A stretch of DNA of 45,815 nt from Nemertoderma westbladi (taxonomy: Eukaryota > Xenacoelomorpha > Nemertodermatida > Nemertodermatidae): assembly GCA_032718475.1 (NCBI GenBank), contig JAUCBJ010000362.1:1-45815 (forward strand). The letters are read 5' to 3'. A program made the position numbers and the translations under genes. Each line of letters starts with the position of its first letter. Within the stretch, counting starts at the first letter, position 1. The notes beneath the pieces are model-generated. The model saw nothing but the letters and a program-made list of their open reading frames with translations, was not told where the DNA came from and searched no databases. Below are positions 9,935 to 21,565 of this stretch, piece after piece.

Positions 9935-10084
9935 ACCCCAGGTCTTTAAAATTCCTGAGTGCTCATTCATCCCATTTATGGTGGACATGTATTGGACAAA
10001 GAGAGTCGTTCAATAATTTAAACAAATAAATTGATCCCCGTGGTTGGACCATGGTGCAAATTATGGTGAATACTGTAGAAGACT

Positions 10085-10248
10085 AATCGAACAAAGTTAT
10101 CAACAAAGAAAGACAGGCATCTGGCTGTTATCTTTGGTTTCTAGTTTATATTCCAGCTATCAGAGTGCAAGTGTGACACACTTGCACCATTATTGTTCAT
10201 AATGGTGCTTGATTTTGTTCTACGCATGTTCTTGGACCATCTTAATAA
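10085..10248 (+). pseudogene. LINE A internal fragment (copy with deletion)
   Basis: AAGACAGGCATCTGGCTGTT at about 10108 matches 281-300 of the first LINE A copy, and the stretch around CATTATTGTTCATAATGGTG to TCTTGGACCATC at about 10187-10239 matches 483-536. The intervening part is deleted or replaced. No intact frame remains. Confidence 0.65.
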
Positions 10249-10261
10249 ACGCCACCTTCAA

Positions 10262-10432
10262 GGCAGAACCCCCTAAGTCGATTGTGTTTAATTTATTGTT
10301 TTGGTTAGAATAATGTGCAATTGCAACCCGCTCATTTCCCTTAATTTTTAATTTAACTTTGAGACGAAATATGAATTCGCCTAGATGGGTCAAATTACAC
10401 CCCCACCCCCCCCCCACCCCCTGTCTCCCCAA
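10262..10432. repeat. Decayed copy of the small G-run TIR element
   Basis: Carries GTGTTTAATTTATTGTTTTGG, TTTCCCTTAATTTTTAA and GAATTCGCCTAGATGG in the order found in the 44447-44708 copy, and ends in a C-rich run with CCTGTCTCC matching the TIR end. More diverged than the other copies. Confidence 0.5.
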
Positions 10433-11300
10433 CGATCGAACTTTCATGAATAACTTTTCTGACCGTTGTTGGGTGGTCGTTAAAGTACACACCCGCCGCT
10501 ACTGGCCTACCACCATGTCGCACGCCTGTATGTAGAACTTCCATTGAAGCAAAAAATCGTGAATGTTTAAATTTGATACTGATTGATGGGAAGGAACCGC
10601 GTTTTGTAATTCCTGCTGTCGAGTGCTCAGATAATGTTATTCAATTAACACGATTTATAGCAGATGGATACTTGTATCCACTACAAAACTTGTTGCGTTC
10701 GTCCTATACAACCTGGTCACCAAATATATGCCTTAAATGAATAAATATACCTTTGGCAATATTGGATAAAGTGCCACACCGTCTAATATACTAAACCAGG
10801 TTGTTTACGAGTTATTGTTAAAACACTCATCTTCATTACAACCCTCGTTGCACTCGTCCTGTACATCGGATCACCAAATAACTAACATAAGACATTCCAC
10901 CACCGGTGCTATCAAATTGACATATCGTCCAATATTCTGTACTAAAGCTTGCAAGTATAGTCAACATAATACTAGTCTCTTCATTAGCTCATCCTGAAGG
11001 CCCCACGCAAATTCTAATTGGAAAATTTATAAACTTTTACCAAACAACATGTGTAATAAGTTTGATTAGATTTCATCGAGAATTAGCCGAGTTATTAACA
11101 TTTCAAAACACGGACCTACAGATCTAGATAACGCTTACTTTCGTGGCTCGCCCCAGATTCACGCAGTAGGATAATTTGAACATAATATTAATGTGTTTCA
11201 TTTTATGTAAAGAAAGTAAAGTAAATAACTTAATTCTGTACCCTAGGAAGAACTGCTATAGTTTGAAGGTCGTAACATAATAACCTAACATAACACGTCC
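10433..11300. other. Non-coding DNA with diverged internal duplications
   Basis: No gene. Phrases such as CTCGTCCTGTAC and GTCACCAAATA recur at about 10700 and 10855, and related words appear again in the repeat at 12174 and 25389, suggesting an old satellite-like repeat. Confidence 0.4.
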
Positions 11301-11400
11301 GTGGGGCCTTCGCGCAGCACGAGGCTCAGTTATGAGATACAAATTTAAATTAAATTTCAATTAAATTTCAATTAAATTTCTTCTACCTTTCTCACTGAAC
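11301..11400. repeat. Third, short copy of the GTGGGGCC...ACGAGGCTCAG repeat
   Basis: The block CGTGGGGCCTTCGCGCAGCA then CGAGGCTCAGTTATGAGATA matches the starts of the larger repeats at 12174 and 25389. Confidence 0.6.
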
Positions 11401-12173
11401 ACTAGGCCTATGGTGTTGACGCGAAGATGGAGAAAGTGATTACAAACTATTTTGTTCAAGTTGCGTGGCGCGCTGGTGGATCTAAGTACATGTAAGTATA
11501 ATTATATTATAATGTATATACCTCAAAATTTAATTAAATATTATAATTTAATGCAATGGTGCGATTATGGGTATATAAAGAAAGATTAGTTTTGTATTAG
11601 ATAAATAATAGTGGTGAGGATTTGTGTGTTAAATATTATGTATGTGGGTGGGTTGGTTTAGGTTTGAGGATTTATAACATAATTTTCTTAACTTATATCA
11701 TGGAATACCGTTTCGCTGTCAACTTAATATTATGGTAATCTTAATTACTTTGCAGTGCTAGAAAAGTTGGAGGAGCCGAGTAGTGTATCGCAATCGAAAA
11801 GATAGAAACCGAAATCGAGACTGGAATTGAGACTTTTGATTGGACTTATAAGAAGTTATACCGTAGGGCCAACAATACATGTGCATAAAATAGGTCAACC
11901 TTTATTTATATTTATATCAAATTTTAATTGTTTGTTTCTTGTAATATCTTTTAAATTAATAATAAAATTGTAATAGATTGTCCTATTAGGTATCGGAAAC
12001 GTTCTGTGTTTTTATACCTACGAGATTAGCACTACATTGGGGATTAACCAGACATTATTGTAAATTACTGTTGTTAGATATATGTTAGCTATAAGATAAT
12101 ATAAAAGCATTGCGTCGTGGGTTGGTGGGTTTCATTTCACTATTTTCAACGGGTGTTCACATAATGCTAACAT
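11401..12173. other. Non-coding AT-rich stretch
   Basis: No ORF, RNA gene or clear repeat recognised. Confidence 0.4.
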
Positions 12174-12930
12174 GTTCGTGGGGCCATCATGCAGGACGAG
12201 GCTCAGTTATCAGATACAGATTAAAATTGAGCGACTGTATCACAAAATAAGGTTTTGAGAAATTTACCCACACCACCAATCAATCAAAGAAAGGGGGACA
12301 GTACGTGTTCAGCCCTTTTAATCTGCCCCCCCCCCCCCCCCACCAGTACTTTATAACTACCGATGCCATCAATAGGCGAAGCCAGGTATGGTTTATAGGA
12401 ATATAATCGACGCAGTAGGCAGTACTCGTCTTCATTATTATAAACGTCGTTGTGCTCGTCCTGTTTTGTATTTAAACATATTTCCTAAACGCAGACTGAC
12501 GGACGATCTTTATAACTACTGATGCCTTCAATAGGCGAAGACAGGTATGGTTAATAGGAATATAGTCTACGCAGTACTCGTCTTCATTATATGCCTCGTG
12601 GAGATATGTGGAGATGTGTGATACAACGCCAACGCATCGTATGCCGATGTAGTAATATGGGTAATGAAATAATATTAAATCAATGTACACTCTTAAAGCT
12701 GCAGCGAAAAAATGTAGCTAATTTCCTAGGTTACATATAAAATAATAATATTATTTTTAAGAACATTAATTTTACTACTTTGCAAAAATTCAATTAAAAA
12801 ATAACCAGACAAATATATTGCGGAATAAACTATTTCAGATATAAGCCTACACAACAGCCATTATATCTTCTGTCACCTGAGATCGTAAGTAATACAACAT
12901 TTATAGTATAGAGTCAATAGGAATTGAAAT
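12174..12930. repeat. Duplicated segment, unit 1, first part
   Basis: Closely matches 25389-26217 over most of its length with small indels. Within it, a block beginning TTATAACTAC at 12351 is repeated from 12510 (159 bp apart), giving an internal tandem dimer. A C run lies at about 12328-12341. The ORF at 12472-12690 is not conserved in the second copy and I do not call it. Confidence 0.8.
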
Positions 12931-13029
12931 AAAGGCAGTGTATGGTTGGAGTTATGTCTGGGTTTCTATAGCAATACTACTGGCTGCCTATTACAGTACA
13001 ATTCCCCTCTGGTAAGTCTACACCAACTA

Positions 13030-13141
13030 ATACAAGACAAAAGATAATACTTAACTTATCTACATCATTAAGTATCTCACACAAGAGAGAAGATGATACT
13101 TAATGATGTAGATAAGTTAAGTATCATCTTCGATCTTGTAT
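13030..13141. repeat. Foldback hairpin with ~47-bp arms
   Basis: The arm 13043-13076 pairs with 13095-13128 over 34 bp with one mismatch, around an 18-base loop. The outer parts (TACAAGA at 13031, TCTTGTA at 13135) extend the pairing with a few mismatches. It could be a palindromic MITE or a long RNA hairpin. Confidence 0.9.
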
Positions 13142-14187
13142 GAATTTCTGACCACTTATATATACAACGAATAAGATAATGTAGAAATTATTAAGGAGAT
13201 AACACAATGTCAGAGTGAGAACAAAAAAATTAGATATGGTATCAATATATTACCATGAAGATTACTAGAAGTGATGAATTTTATTAAAAACATTCACTTA
13301 TATATATAAATTTGTGATGTGGCATAGTCAACGAAGAAGAGATGGTACGTGTCATAATCATCGACGAATAAGAAAAGAGATGGAGTGCAACGTGGATGAA
13401 TGGTTGGTTGTCTGAATAGGAAATACGTGAAAGAATATGAATCATAGGGTTGTGTGTGTAATAATCAATAATTATTATAATAAAAACGTGCAGTATATAA
13501 TGTTAGTGGTGGTAGCCTTTCAATATGACCCAGATGCTGCGGGATTGGTTAGGTTGAGTAACTACTATGCAAATGTTGTTTGTATACGTGTAGCCGGGAC
13601 GTGGATTGGTGACAGCCGTGGTGGAGTTGGCAATCAATATAATATCTGATGTAGTTGGTGGCCACGTTGTCAGCATATACAGTATACAGTGGTTGGTTGG
13701 TTGCGTGAATAGGAAATAACTATGGAAATGTTCGTATACGTGTAGCCGGAAACGTGGTGGATTGGTAGGTTGCTTGGTTGAATGGATTGGTGATCGATTC
13801 GATATAATAGGGTAGTGTGGGGCTAGCCACACGATGAGAGGTTTGGGTACGCGAAGATGAATATGCTATGGTTGGTTGATGCAACGACGCGAACCAATAC
13901 TGACGGGAGGTAACAGCTGTAGGAGTAAGGAGGGCATCGCGAGGTTAGGCTACGCGTAGGTGATAGGCAGCGATTGGTTGAAGGCAACGACGCGAATCAA
14001 TATTGATGGTGACAGATGGTCATTAAACACCTCGATTTAGCACCGGAATTTGGCATTTTTTAATTGCCTCCGAGATGTGGCCCGTAGCCCAGGCTAGGGA
14101 GGAGTTAGCCGAGAACTATGCTTCTCCTACTACTACCGGTGCACTGGCACTTAAAGGGACCTGCAGCCCTATCCGGTAGAGTTACAC

Positions 14188-14283
14188 GTTACAAGTTTAT
14201 TTTGCATTAAGCTGAGAGCTTTTATTGTTTAATATATTATATTCGATCTAAGGTTATCAATATATTCTCGGGTGCGAAACATA
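14188..14283. repeat. Interspersed repeat shared with 35308-35445
   Basis: GTTACAAGTTTATTTTGCAT, TAAGCTGAGAGCTTTTATTG and GTTATCAATATATTCTCGG recur near-identically after the G run at 35300, where about 45 bp are inserted in the middle. Confidence 0.7.
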
Positions 14284-14458
14284 ACTAGGCGCTGCGAGTA
14301 GGGATGAACCTACATGGGGAAGATGACCTATACAGGGCCACTGGACAAACATGCCGGTCTCGTAATAAAACGGGACATTTTGTATCATCTAAAGTAACAA
14401 AAAAAACCCAACAAAAAAACAAAAAATGGTGCTATAGTATAGATTCATAGTATAGCGC

Positions 14459-14624
14459 GACCTCTTGACGCAGTCGATTTCTACATAGATGGAATTTTTA
14501 TTGGTAACAAAACCTGTATCGCCGATACTGGGGTCCAAGTTGTTGCAGAAGGGTCCTCTCAATTCAAAGGTTAAAATACTACCACCTGATTTACCATTAC
14601 AAGCAGCAAACGGATGACTTAGTC
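14459..14624 (+). pseudogene. Gypsy B protease, N-terminal remnant
   Basis: Translates to RPLDAVDFYIDGIFIG, then CIADTGVQVVAEG, then a stop. IADTGVQV fits the active-site DTG motif of a Ty3/Gypsy aspartic protease. A later LPLQAANG-like phrase is in another frame. The protease is cut at 14624 by the hAT-like element; its continuation is recognisable at 27405-27560 in the second duplicated unit. Confidence 0.65.
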
Positions 14625-15848
14625 AGTGTTGAGAACTGCAACTGTAACTGAATGATTTTGATGATTTTTTGATACTGTAACTATAACTGTAACTAACTGT
14701 AATTGCGAATTTTGAATGCTGTAACAGTAACTGAAACTGAAATTACTAAAAATCGATTCGGTTCTCAACCACACAATTAACATGAATGAGCATTTGAAAC
14801 AGTATTGTAATAGTTCAATAAATGAATAACAGTGGTCGACATGGTTATCATTTTTAAAACATTGCATTTTTATTGATTATTTGAGTTTTGAACCTTGATA
14901 GTAGTCAAGTGGCCCAAAGACCCATTGCACACTTAACTCAACTGTGATTTATTTGGCGAGTCAAGCATCAAGTAATGAACGAAGATCTAGCATATACTGT
15001 AGTTATAATTAGTCAGGTTTATCTATCTCAACTATTAGACTATTATCAGCCCTATCAGCACTCTTTGCTTCCTAAATATCGCATATCAAATGTAAATGTT
15101 TTAGATAAACAAAAATATAGTAATGGTAATGGTCGGTAGAGGGATATAAAGGATATATATTTTATATTATGAATTATTAATGTTACTTGTACTATTAATA
15201 TCACAGGGGATATCACACTAGAGGCACACTGGAAATTAAATTTTTATCAAGTTTACATTATAAATTACAATTAAACTTAAAAAGTGAAAGGAGCAGCTTA
15301 ACGAGGTGGGTCTAATCAAAACTAAAATTATATGCTTACTACAACAAATTATAAATTAAGGGAAATGAGCAGGTTTCAGAAGCATGGCCTTTATAACCAA
15401 ATCAATAAATGATAACAGTACAAGCACTGAAACAAGATACACAGTAAAATGTGGGTGCCTTTAGTTGATCTTGTGACCGCCACTTTTATTACATACAGTC
15501 AATATATTAGTTACAAAATATTACCATAGATGGGATGGGGTCCATCTTTCCTACAACAACTACCCTATACCGCTCATGCAGTTAGGCTCTATAAAGAGGC
15601 AGTTTCGTAATGAACATTATTATTAGTGTATATTACAGTTATATATATTAAAGTGACTGATTTTTAGTTTTAGATAACCTTTTTTATTTGGCAAGTGATT
15701 CGTTTGATTTTTGTTGGGCGAGTGACTCATTGGGTGAGTGACTGCACTGCATAATACTCAAACTGTAACTGAAATGTATAACTTTGAATACTGAAACTGT
15801 AACTGTAACTGAATGAAATTAGTCAAAATTTATTCAGTTCTCAACACT
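14625..15848. mobile_element. hAT-like element inserted in Gypsy B
   Basis: Inverted ends AGTGTTGAGAACTG (14625-14638) and CAGTTCTCAACACT (15835-15848), 1224 bp. Flanks ACTTAGTC and ACTTATTA agree at 6 of 8 positions, compatible with a diverged 8-bp hAT duplication. CTGTAACTG repeats crowd both subterminal regions (about 14637-14740 and 15755-15815). There is no transposase. The part from 14797 onward, with the right flank, recurs at 26353-27447. Confidence 0.7.
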
Positions 15849-15890
15849 ACTTATTACTTGCGAAGTAATGGTCCAGATGTTATTATGCAT
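14797..15890. repeat. Duplicated segment, unit 1, second part
   Basis: Near-identical to 26353-27447, including about 40 bp of Gypsy B sequence beyond the right hAT-like end (GCGAAGTAATGGTCCAGATG). Since the flank is shared too, this is duplication of a locus, not two separate insertions of the element. Confidence 0.9.
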
Positions 15891-15904
15891 GAAGGACATA
15901 TGGA

Positions 15905-16738
15905 ATGATGGACATATCACAGCTTAAAAAGAGTCACAATGGATTCAAGGCGAACTTCACTCGTTGTTTGAATATTGGGAAGGCTAGTCTTCAAGATGTT
16001 AGCTCTATCCCTATTGAGAATCGTTCTCCGTTCATATACAAGGAATTAGAAGACAGTTACCTTAAAGTAAAGATCGCCTATGGGAAACTCGGTGAGTCAT
16101 TATTTCGTTTTGAGGATTTCCCTACTGAACAATTATCTGAACAAAATGTTTATGATGAACTTACAGATAATTTTATCGACATTAGATCTCTTGTAGGCCA
16201 CGAATTGTCATGTAAATCTACAGTTCCTAATTCTGCTGATCAACCTACACCAGTAGTTACTGGTAGTCATAAATCCGATAATGCACCCCGTGCACCGGTT
16301 AATAAACCACCATGTCTGGAAGAAGATGTGAATATAAAACAGTTTAATAGGTGGCGGAAAGCATGGGTTAACTATGCCAAAATTATTCAATTATCAAAAC
16401 AGCCCCGTGATGAACAGGTTTCTTCATTCTTTGGGTACTGTACACCTGCCCTGCTATCTAAACTTCAATATGCTGTAGGAATTACCCAAAATACCCATCT
16501 AAATTTGGAAGAGGTATTAAACAGTGTTGAAGAATATTTAAGATCGAAACAAAATATAGCCCTAGATAGACTTGAATTGACACTATGTAGGCAGCAGGAA
16601 GGTGAACAATTCGATGATTTTTATATAAGAATATGTGAGATAGCAGAAGATGCGGGGTTAATTCAAATGACTGTAAATGAATGGATGTCTACTTTGATTA
16701 TTGTGGGTATGATGAGGAAATTCGGCAGGAGCTTTTAG
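15905..16738 (+). pseudogene. Gypsy A gag (capsid-like) region
   Basis: Open frame of 277 codons preceding the nucleocapsid of a Ty3/Gypsy-type retrotransposon. The middle part (FNRWRKAWVNYAK, then RQQEGEQFDDFYIRICEIA) resembles Gypsy Gag capsid regions. The frame ends shortly after LIIVG, while the expected continuation DEEIRQELL is in the frame one base back, with 58 bp of overlap. No classic slippery heptamer is evident at the switch (GTGGGTATGATGAGG), so I favour a single-base deletion over programmed frameshifting. No 5' LTR is seen; the gag start lies just beyond a Gypsy B remnant. Confidence 0.85.
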
Positions 16739-17750
16739 CCAAATATCCCCCTTTAGATCATGAAGAAACCTTAAAATTCTGTCACTCTGAAGAAGCGGCA
16801 CGCATCCATAGAAAATCAGTAACAACTATTCTGTCTGGTAGTCCAAAGGGAACTACAGCAGCCGCAGTAACAAATCCCCCAAATAACTCAAAATACCCCA
16901 AACAACGTGGGAGAAGTCAATATAGTGGGCGTTCAAATAGTGGATATAGAAATTCCCGCAGTCAATCAAATTATCGCCGTTATTTATTTGACAATAAATC
17001 AAATAATTGCACAAAATGTGGTTATCAGAGACATTCATATGGTAAGGAATGTCCGGCAAAGAATAGAACTTGCAACAAATGCAAACGTCTTAATCATTTT
17101 GCTACAGTTTGTTATAGTAAAACAAAAATTCAGCAAAAAACCCAAAATGCTACTTTATATGTTGGTTCTGTTGATTCTGGTAATCAACCATTGGTAAATT
17201 TATCGATTTATGAAACCAATACAGAAATTTTTCTGGGACATGTGAATGCAGTAGCTGATACGGGATCAGAACGAAACGTTGCGCCCATGGGTATATTAAA
17301 TCACCTTAATATTGACATTCACAATATCTGTAAACCGAGTAATGAAAGATTAATGAGTATTAATGGTATTCAATTGAAGGAAGTGGGCCAAATTTATTTG
17401 AAAGTCAAATTGGCCAATAGATCAACCACAATGTGTGTGATTATATGTGAAGATGTTCCTATGCTTTATTTATCTCTCAAAGTAGAGAACTTGAAATTGT
17501 GTCTAAAGATTTTCCTAACCCACCTCCAATATTAGTTAGAGGATTATCAAGTGTGGCGGAACATAACATGAGTTATAACACAGATAGAAACTCACTTTTG
17601 AAGGACACAATCTTATTTGATAAACTCCCTGAAAACCCAACTGAGGAAATAATAGAAACAATATTTAATAAATTGAAACATACCTACAAGGATGTTTTCT
17701 TTAATGGCAATGCATTAATTACCAGTACTCCAGGGTTCAGGTGTCGGTGA
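16710..17750 (+). pseudogene. Gypsy A nucleocapsid and protease region
   Basis: Continues Gag in another frame. EEIRQELL leads to a basic, Arg/Ser/Asn-rich stretch and two zinc knuckles at about 17009-17122: CTKCGYQRHSYGKEC and CNKCKRLNHFATVC. The aspartic protease follows, with active site ADTGS (about 17252-17266). Near 17470 the frame shifts (protease end, then VSKDFPNPPP), and another shift near 17740 separates this from pol (GDSMHIHLKEN). The frameshifts mean no continuous polyprotein can be made from this copy. Confidence 0.85.
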
Positions 17751-17754
17751 TTCT

Positions 17755-20469
17755 ATGCATATACATTTAAAGGAGAATGCTGTCCCCTATGCAATTTATG
17801 GTGTGCGACCAGTCCCTTTTGCTATTCGTGACAGAGTTAAAAGGGAACTTGACTCTCTAATCAGTTTGAACATTATTGCACCACTGGGAGACAAACCCAC
17901 ACAATGGTGCCACCCCATGGTCGCAGTTGATGAAGGTAACAAAATTCGCTTATGTGTAGATTTAACACATTTAAACAGCCAAGTCGAAAGAATTGTTCAC
18001 CCTTCACAATCACCTGGCCAAGCAGTAGGGAACATTACTCGCAATTCTAAATGGTTTACGAAAATAGATGCCAAACGAGGTTACTGGCAAATACCACTAG
18101 ATGCAGAATCTCAAGATTTAACATGCTTTTTAACACCATGGGGCCGATACAAATTCCTAAGGTCTCCAATGGGTTTCGTCAGCACAGGTGATGCCTTCAA
18201 TTTGCGATTAGATATTGCATTTGATGGGATTAATAATATTGGAAAAATCGTTGACGATATTCTTGTATATAATGAAAATTTTACGGAACATGTTAAATCT
18301 GTATGCAAAGTTTTAGAGCGTTGCCGAAATCATAGTATAACTATAAATGAACAAAAATGTGAATTTGCAAAATCAACAATTAAATATGCTGGATATATTA
18401 TCTCATGCAATGAAATTAAAGCCGATTCAGACAAAATTAAAGCCATAACTGAGTTCCCAACACCTACAAATAGGACGGAACTGAAATCTTTTATGGGCCT
18501 TGTACAGCAGTTAGCACAATTTTCAAATGTTGTGAATACCACCGCTGTACCATTTAGAGATATATTAAAGACCAAAAATGCATATGTATGGACTCCAGAT
18601 CATCAATCAGCATTTACTAAAATCAAAGAGATACTATCTTCACCTCCTATCCTTACAAACTTTGATTTATCTGCCGAGACAATATTACAAACAGATGCCT
18701 CGAAAACAAAAGGATTAGGATTTATTCTTATGCAGAGACAGGATGATCAATGGAAGTTAGTCCAATGTGGCTCAAGATTCTTAAAAGATGCGGAGAGCCG
18801 ATACGCTATGTCTGAATTAGAAGCACTAGCTATAGTATGGGCCCATAAGAAATGCCATATATATTTATCAGGATTGCCTACTTATACAGTTTTAACAGAC
18901 CATAAACCGCTTGTGACAATATTTAATAAATATACATTAAACATGATTGAAAATGTGAAACTCCAAAACTACAAACTTAAATTGAGCAACTATCAGTTTG
19001 TAGTCAAGTGGCAGAAAGGTAAAGACCATAACATCCCAGATGCCCTAAGTAGGGCACCTATTGATGACCCTGATAGTAATGATAATATTGAAGATGAGAG
19101 TGAAAACGTGCAAAAGTCTTGTGTAAAATCCGTAACTTGTTTAGCCGCAACAAAAATCATACTAGATGATGAATTGATTACACAAGATACTACATTATCT
19201 GACCCTATTATAGATGATTTACGATATGTTGCGAAATGTGATGAAAACTATATGCAATTAGTTAAAGCAATAGAATCTGGATTTCAACCTATAGATACCA
19301 ATTCCCAATTTGTATCAATGTTTAAAAAAATATGGTATGACTTATCAACTGATGATGGATTAATACTATATGGAAGACGACTAGTAATCCCACAAACGAG
19401 ACGGAAAGAGGTATTAACCCAATTACATAGTTCTCCCCAGGGAATTGAAAGGACAAAACGTCATGCGAGAGAATCAGTCTATTGGCCGGGATTATCAAAT
19501 GAAATAACGCAAGTTGTGAATTCCTGTGAGAAGTGCCAACTGCGATTTCCTAGTAACAGAAAGGAACCAATGATTTCTGATATTACACCATCACATATGT
19601 TTGAATCTGTCTCAAGCGACTTATTTATTTATAGTGGCAGAACATATTTTACTTATGTTGACCAACTATCTGGCTTTCCATATATTAGTGACTGAAAATA
19701 TCCTCCCACATCAAAGGATGTAACTAATGAAGTAAGACGATTATTTGTTGATACTGGAGTTCCAGTAAGATTCAGATCCGATGGTGGTCCTCAATATATG
19801 GCAAAGGAATTTAATGATTTCCTTAAACAATGGGGAGTATCATGGGTACCCTCAACACCATACTACGCTCAATCAAATGGTGTTGCTGAAGCTTCTGTTA
19901 AATACCTAAAGAACCTTGTTGCAAAGACTGGTGGAAACATCCGCTCTAATGAATTTCTTGCTGGATTAATGGAGTTGAGGAATACTCCTCGCATTAATGG
20001 ACTCTCACCAGCAGTAGTGCTATATGGACATCCAATCAGATCAAAGGTACCAATGCACCATAGTTGTTTTGCTAAAGAATGGCAGACAAAAGCTAAAGAA
20101 GCAAACGACATAACTCTACAGGAGAAGCTGCGATCGATGGAGACATATAACAAAACTGCACGAAAAACACCTTTACCTATTCTAACTCCGGAATCAGATG
20201 TTCTTATCCAGAATCCTTGCACAAAAAGATGGGATAAATCTGGAATAATAATATATCGTGGTAGTGACCGGGATTACAGAATTAAACTCAAATCAGGCCG
20301 AGTATTATGGTGCAACCAAAGATTTTTACGACCACTGATTCCTCGGAAACAAACTCAGTCTACCCAACAGTTAGTTAATACTCGAGAACCAAAATCCATT
20401 TTATGGCGAAGCCCACGATTACGTAACAATAACTATTGTGTGAAATTCAAAGAAGAAAAAATAGAGTAG
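17755..20469 (+). pseudogene. Gypsy A pol: reverse transcriptase, RNase H, integrase
   Basis: One frame of 904 codons broken only by an in-frame TGA at 19693-19695. Counting from 17755: RT with IRLCVDLTHLN, catalytic D105 (FTKIDAKRGYW), LTPWGRYKFLRSPMGF and the VDD box at 166-168 (KIVDDILVY); RNase H with D314 (QTDAS), E356 (SELEAL), D382 (TDHKPL) and D429 (IPDALSR); integrase HHCC zinc site H558, H570, C591, C594; and the integrase core acid D622 (SSDLF). After the TGA come the second D (RSDGGPQY) and the glutamate (SNGVAEASVKYLK). The C-terminal KRWDKSG...SGRVLWCNQRFLRPL block is typical of Gypsy integrases. All catalytic residues are present, so the loss of coding is recent relative to the other Gypsy copies. 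No LTR pair was found. Confidence 0.95.
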
Positions 20470-20719
20470 ATAGAAGTATATATATAGAAAGTATATGAAT
20501 TTTATTTTAAAACGAAAAGGCATGTTCTAAGTATACATCACATATCTATGACCTAAGTTCAAGTGCTTATTAGTATGTATTGTGATATCAATTGCCCTAC
20601 GGACTGATAGAGGATTATTCTTGTAATACATGCAGTAATGAGATCTGCTAACCTATTCTTTCTTACTTCAGTCCTTAAGGCCTACTGCATACTGCTGTAC
20701 TACAGTACTGAATACAACA
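20470..20719. other. 3' flank of Gypsy A
   Basis: AAAACGAAAAGGCA before TGTTCTAAG (20523) could be a polypurine tract and the start of a 3' LTR, but I find no matching 5' LTR to test this. Nothing else is recognised. Confidence 0.3.
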
Positions 20720-21538
20720 ATATACTGTGCACAGCACACGGACCCAAAGGATGTCATATACTTTGCACACGGACCCAATGGATGTCATATACTTTGCACA
20801 CGGACCCAAAGGATGTCAAATTCTTTGAACACGGACCCAAAGGATGTCAGATACTTTGAACACGGACCCAAAGGATGTCAGATACTTTGAACACGGAACC
20901 AAAGGATCCCAGATACTTTGCACACGGACCCAAAGGATGTCATATACTGTGCACACGGACCCAAAGGATGTCATATACTTTGCACACGGACCCAAAGGAT
21001 GTCATATACTTTGCACACGGACCCAGACGATGTCATATACTTTGCACACGGACCCAAAGGATGTTATATACTTTGCACACGGACCCAAAGGATGTCAGAT
21101 ACTTTGAACACGGAACCAAAGGATCCTAGCTACTTTGCACACGGACCCAAAGGATGTCATATACTGTGCACACGGACCCAAAGGATGTCATATACTTTGC
21201 ACACGGACCCAAAGGATGTCAAATTCTTTGAACACGGACCCAAAGGATGTCAGATACTTTGAACACGGAACCAAAGGATCCCAGATACTTTGCACACGGA
21301 CCCAAAGGATGTCATATACTGTGCACACGGACCCAAAGGATGTCATATACTTTGCACACGGACCCAAAGGATGTCAAATTCTTTGAACACGGACCCAAAG
21401 GATGTCAGATACTTTGAACACCGAACCAAAGGATCCCAGATACTTTGCACACGGACCCAAAGGATGTCATATACTGTGCACACGGACCCAAAGGATGTCA
21501 TATACTTTGCACACGGACCCAAAGGATGTCATATACTT
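20720..21538. repeat. 31-bp satellite array (~26 units) with higher-order structure
   Basis: The unit is CACGGACCCAAAGGATGTCA followed by TATACTTTGCA. Unit variants (GTGCAC, AAATTCTTTGAAC, and GGATCCC replacing GGATGTC) recur in fixed order. The GGATCC variant occurs at 20904, 21121, 21276 and 21431, spaced 217, 155 and 155 bp, i.e. 7, 5 and 5 units. Since 31 is not a multiple of three and stops are rare, long overlapping ORFs arise in all forward frames; they are artefacts. Confidence 0.97.
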
Positions 21539-21565
21539 GGGGGGGGGGGGGGGGGGGGGGGGGGG
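21539..21565. repeat. 27-bp G run closing the satellite
   Basis: Uninterrupted run of 27 G immediately after the last 31-bp unit. Possibly the slipped end of the satellite or the G-rich end of an adjacent element. Confidence 0.95.

Larger units (their letters stand above)
12931..14446. other. Non-coding DNA absent from the second duplicated unit
   Basis: Contains the foldback repeat at 13030-13141, a GGTTGGTT-rich stretch at about 13400-13760, one isolated CTACGCGTAG near 13950, and a block (14188-14283) similar to 35308-35445. No gene is recognised. The corresponding stretch is missing between 26218 and 26352. Confidence 0.5.

Noticed and set aside
9629-9988. 119-codon minus-strand ORF
   Set aside because: Contains translated homopolymer (Gly and Pro runs) from the G14/C15 hairpin and no domain.
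13503-13832. 109-codon minus-strand ORF opposite a 70-codon plus-strand ORF
   Set aside because: Derived from GGTTGGTT-rich repetitive DNA; no conserved motif and no sign of an intron-exon structure.
16681-16738. Programmed -1 frameshift between gag and the next frame of Gypsy A
   Set aside because: No slippery heptamer at the switch, and three further breaks in the same element make ordinary mutation more likely.
20720-21538. Possible CRISPR array because of short regular repeats
   Set aside because: Units are directly adjacent with no unique spacers, and the context is animal nuclear DNA.
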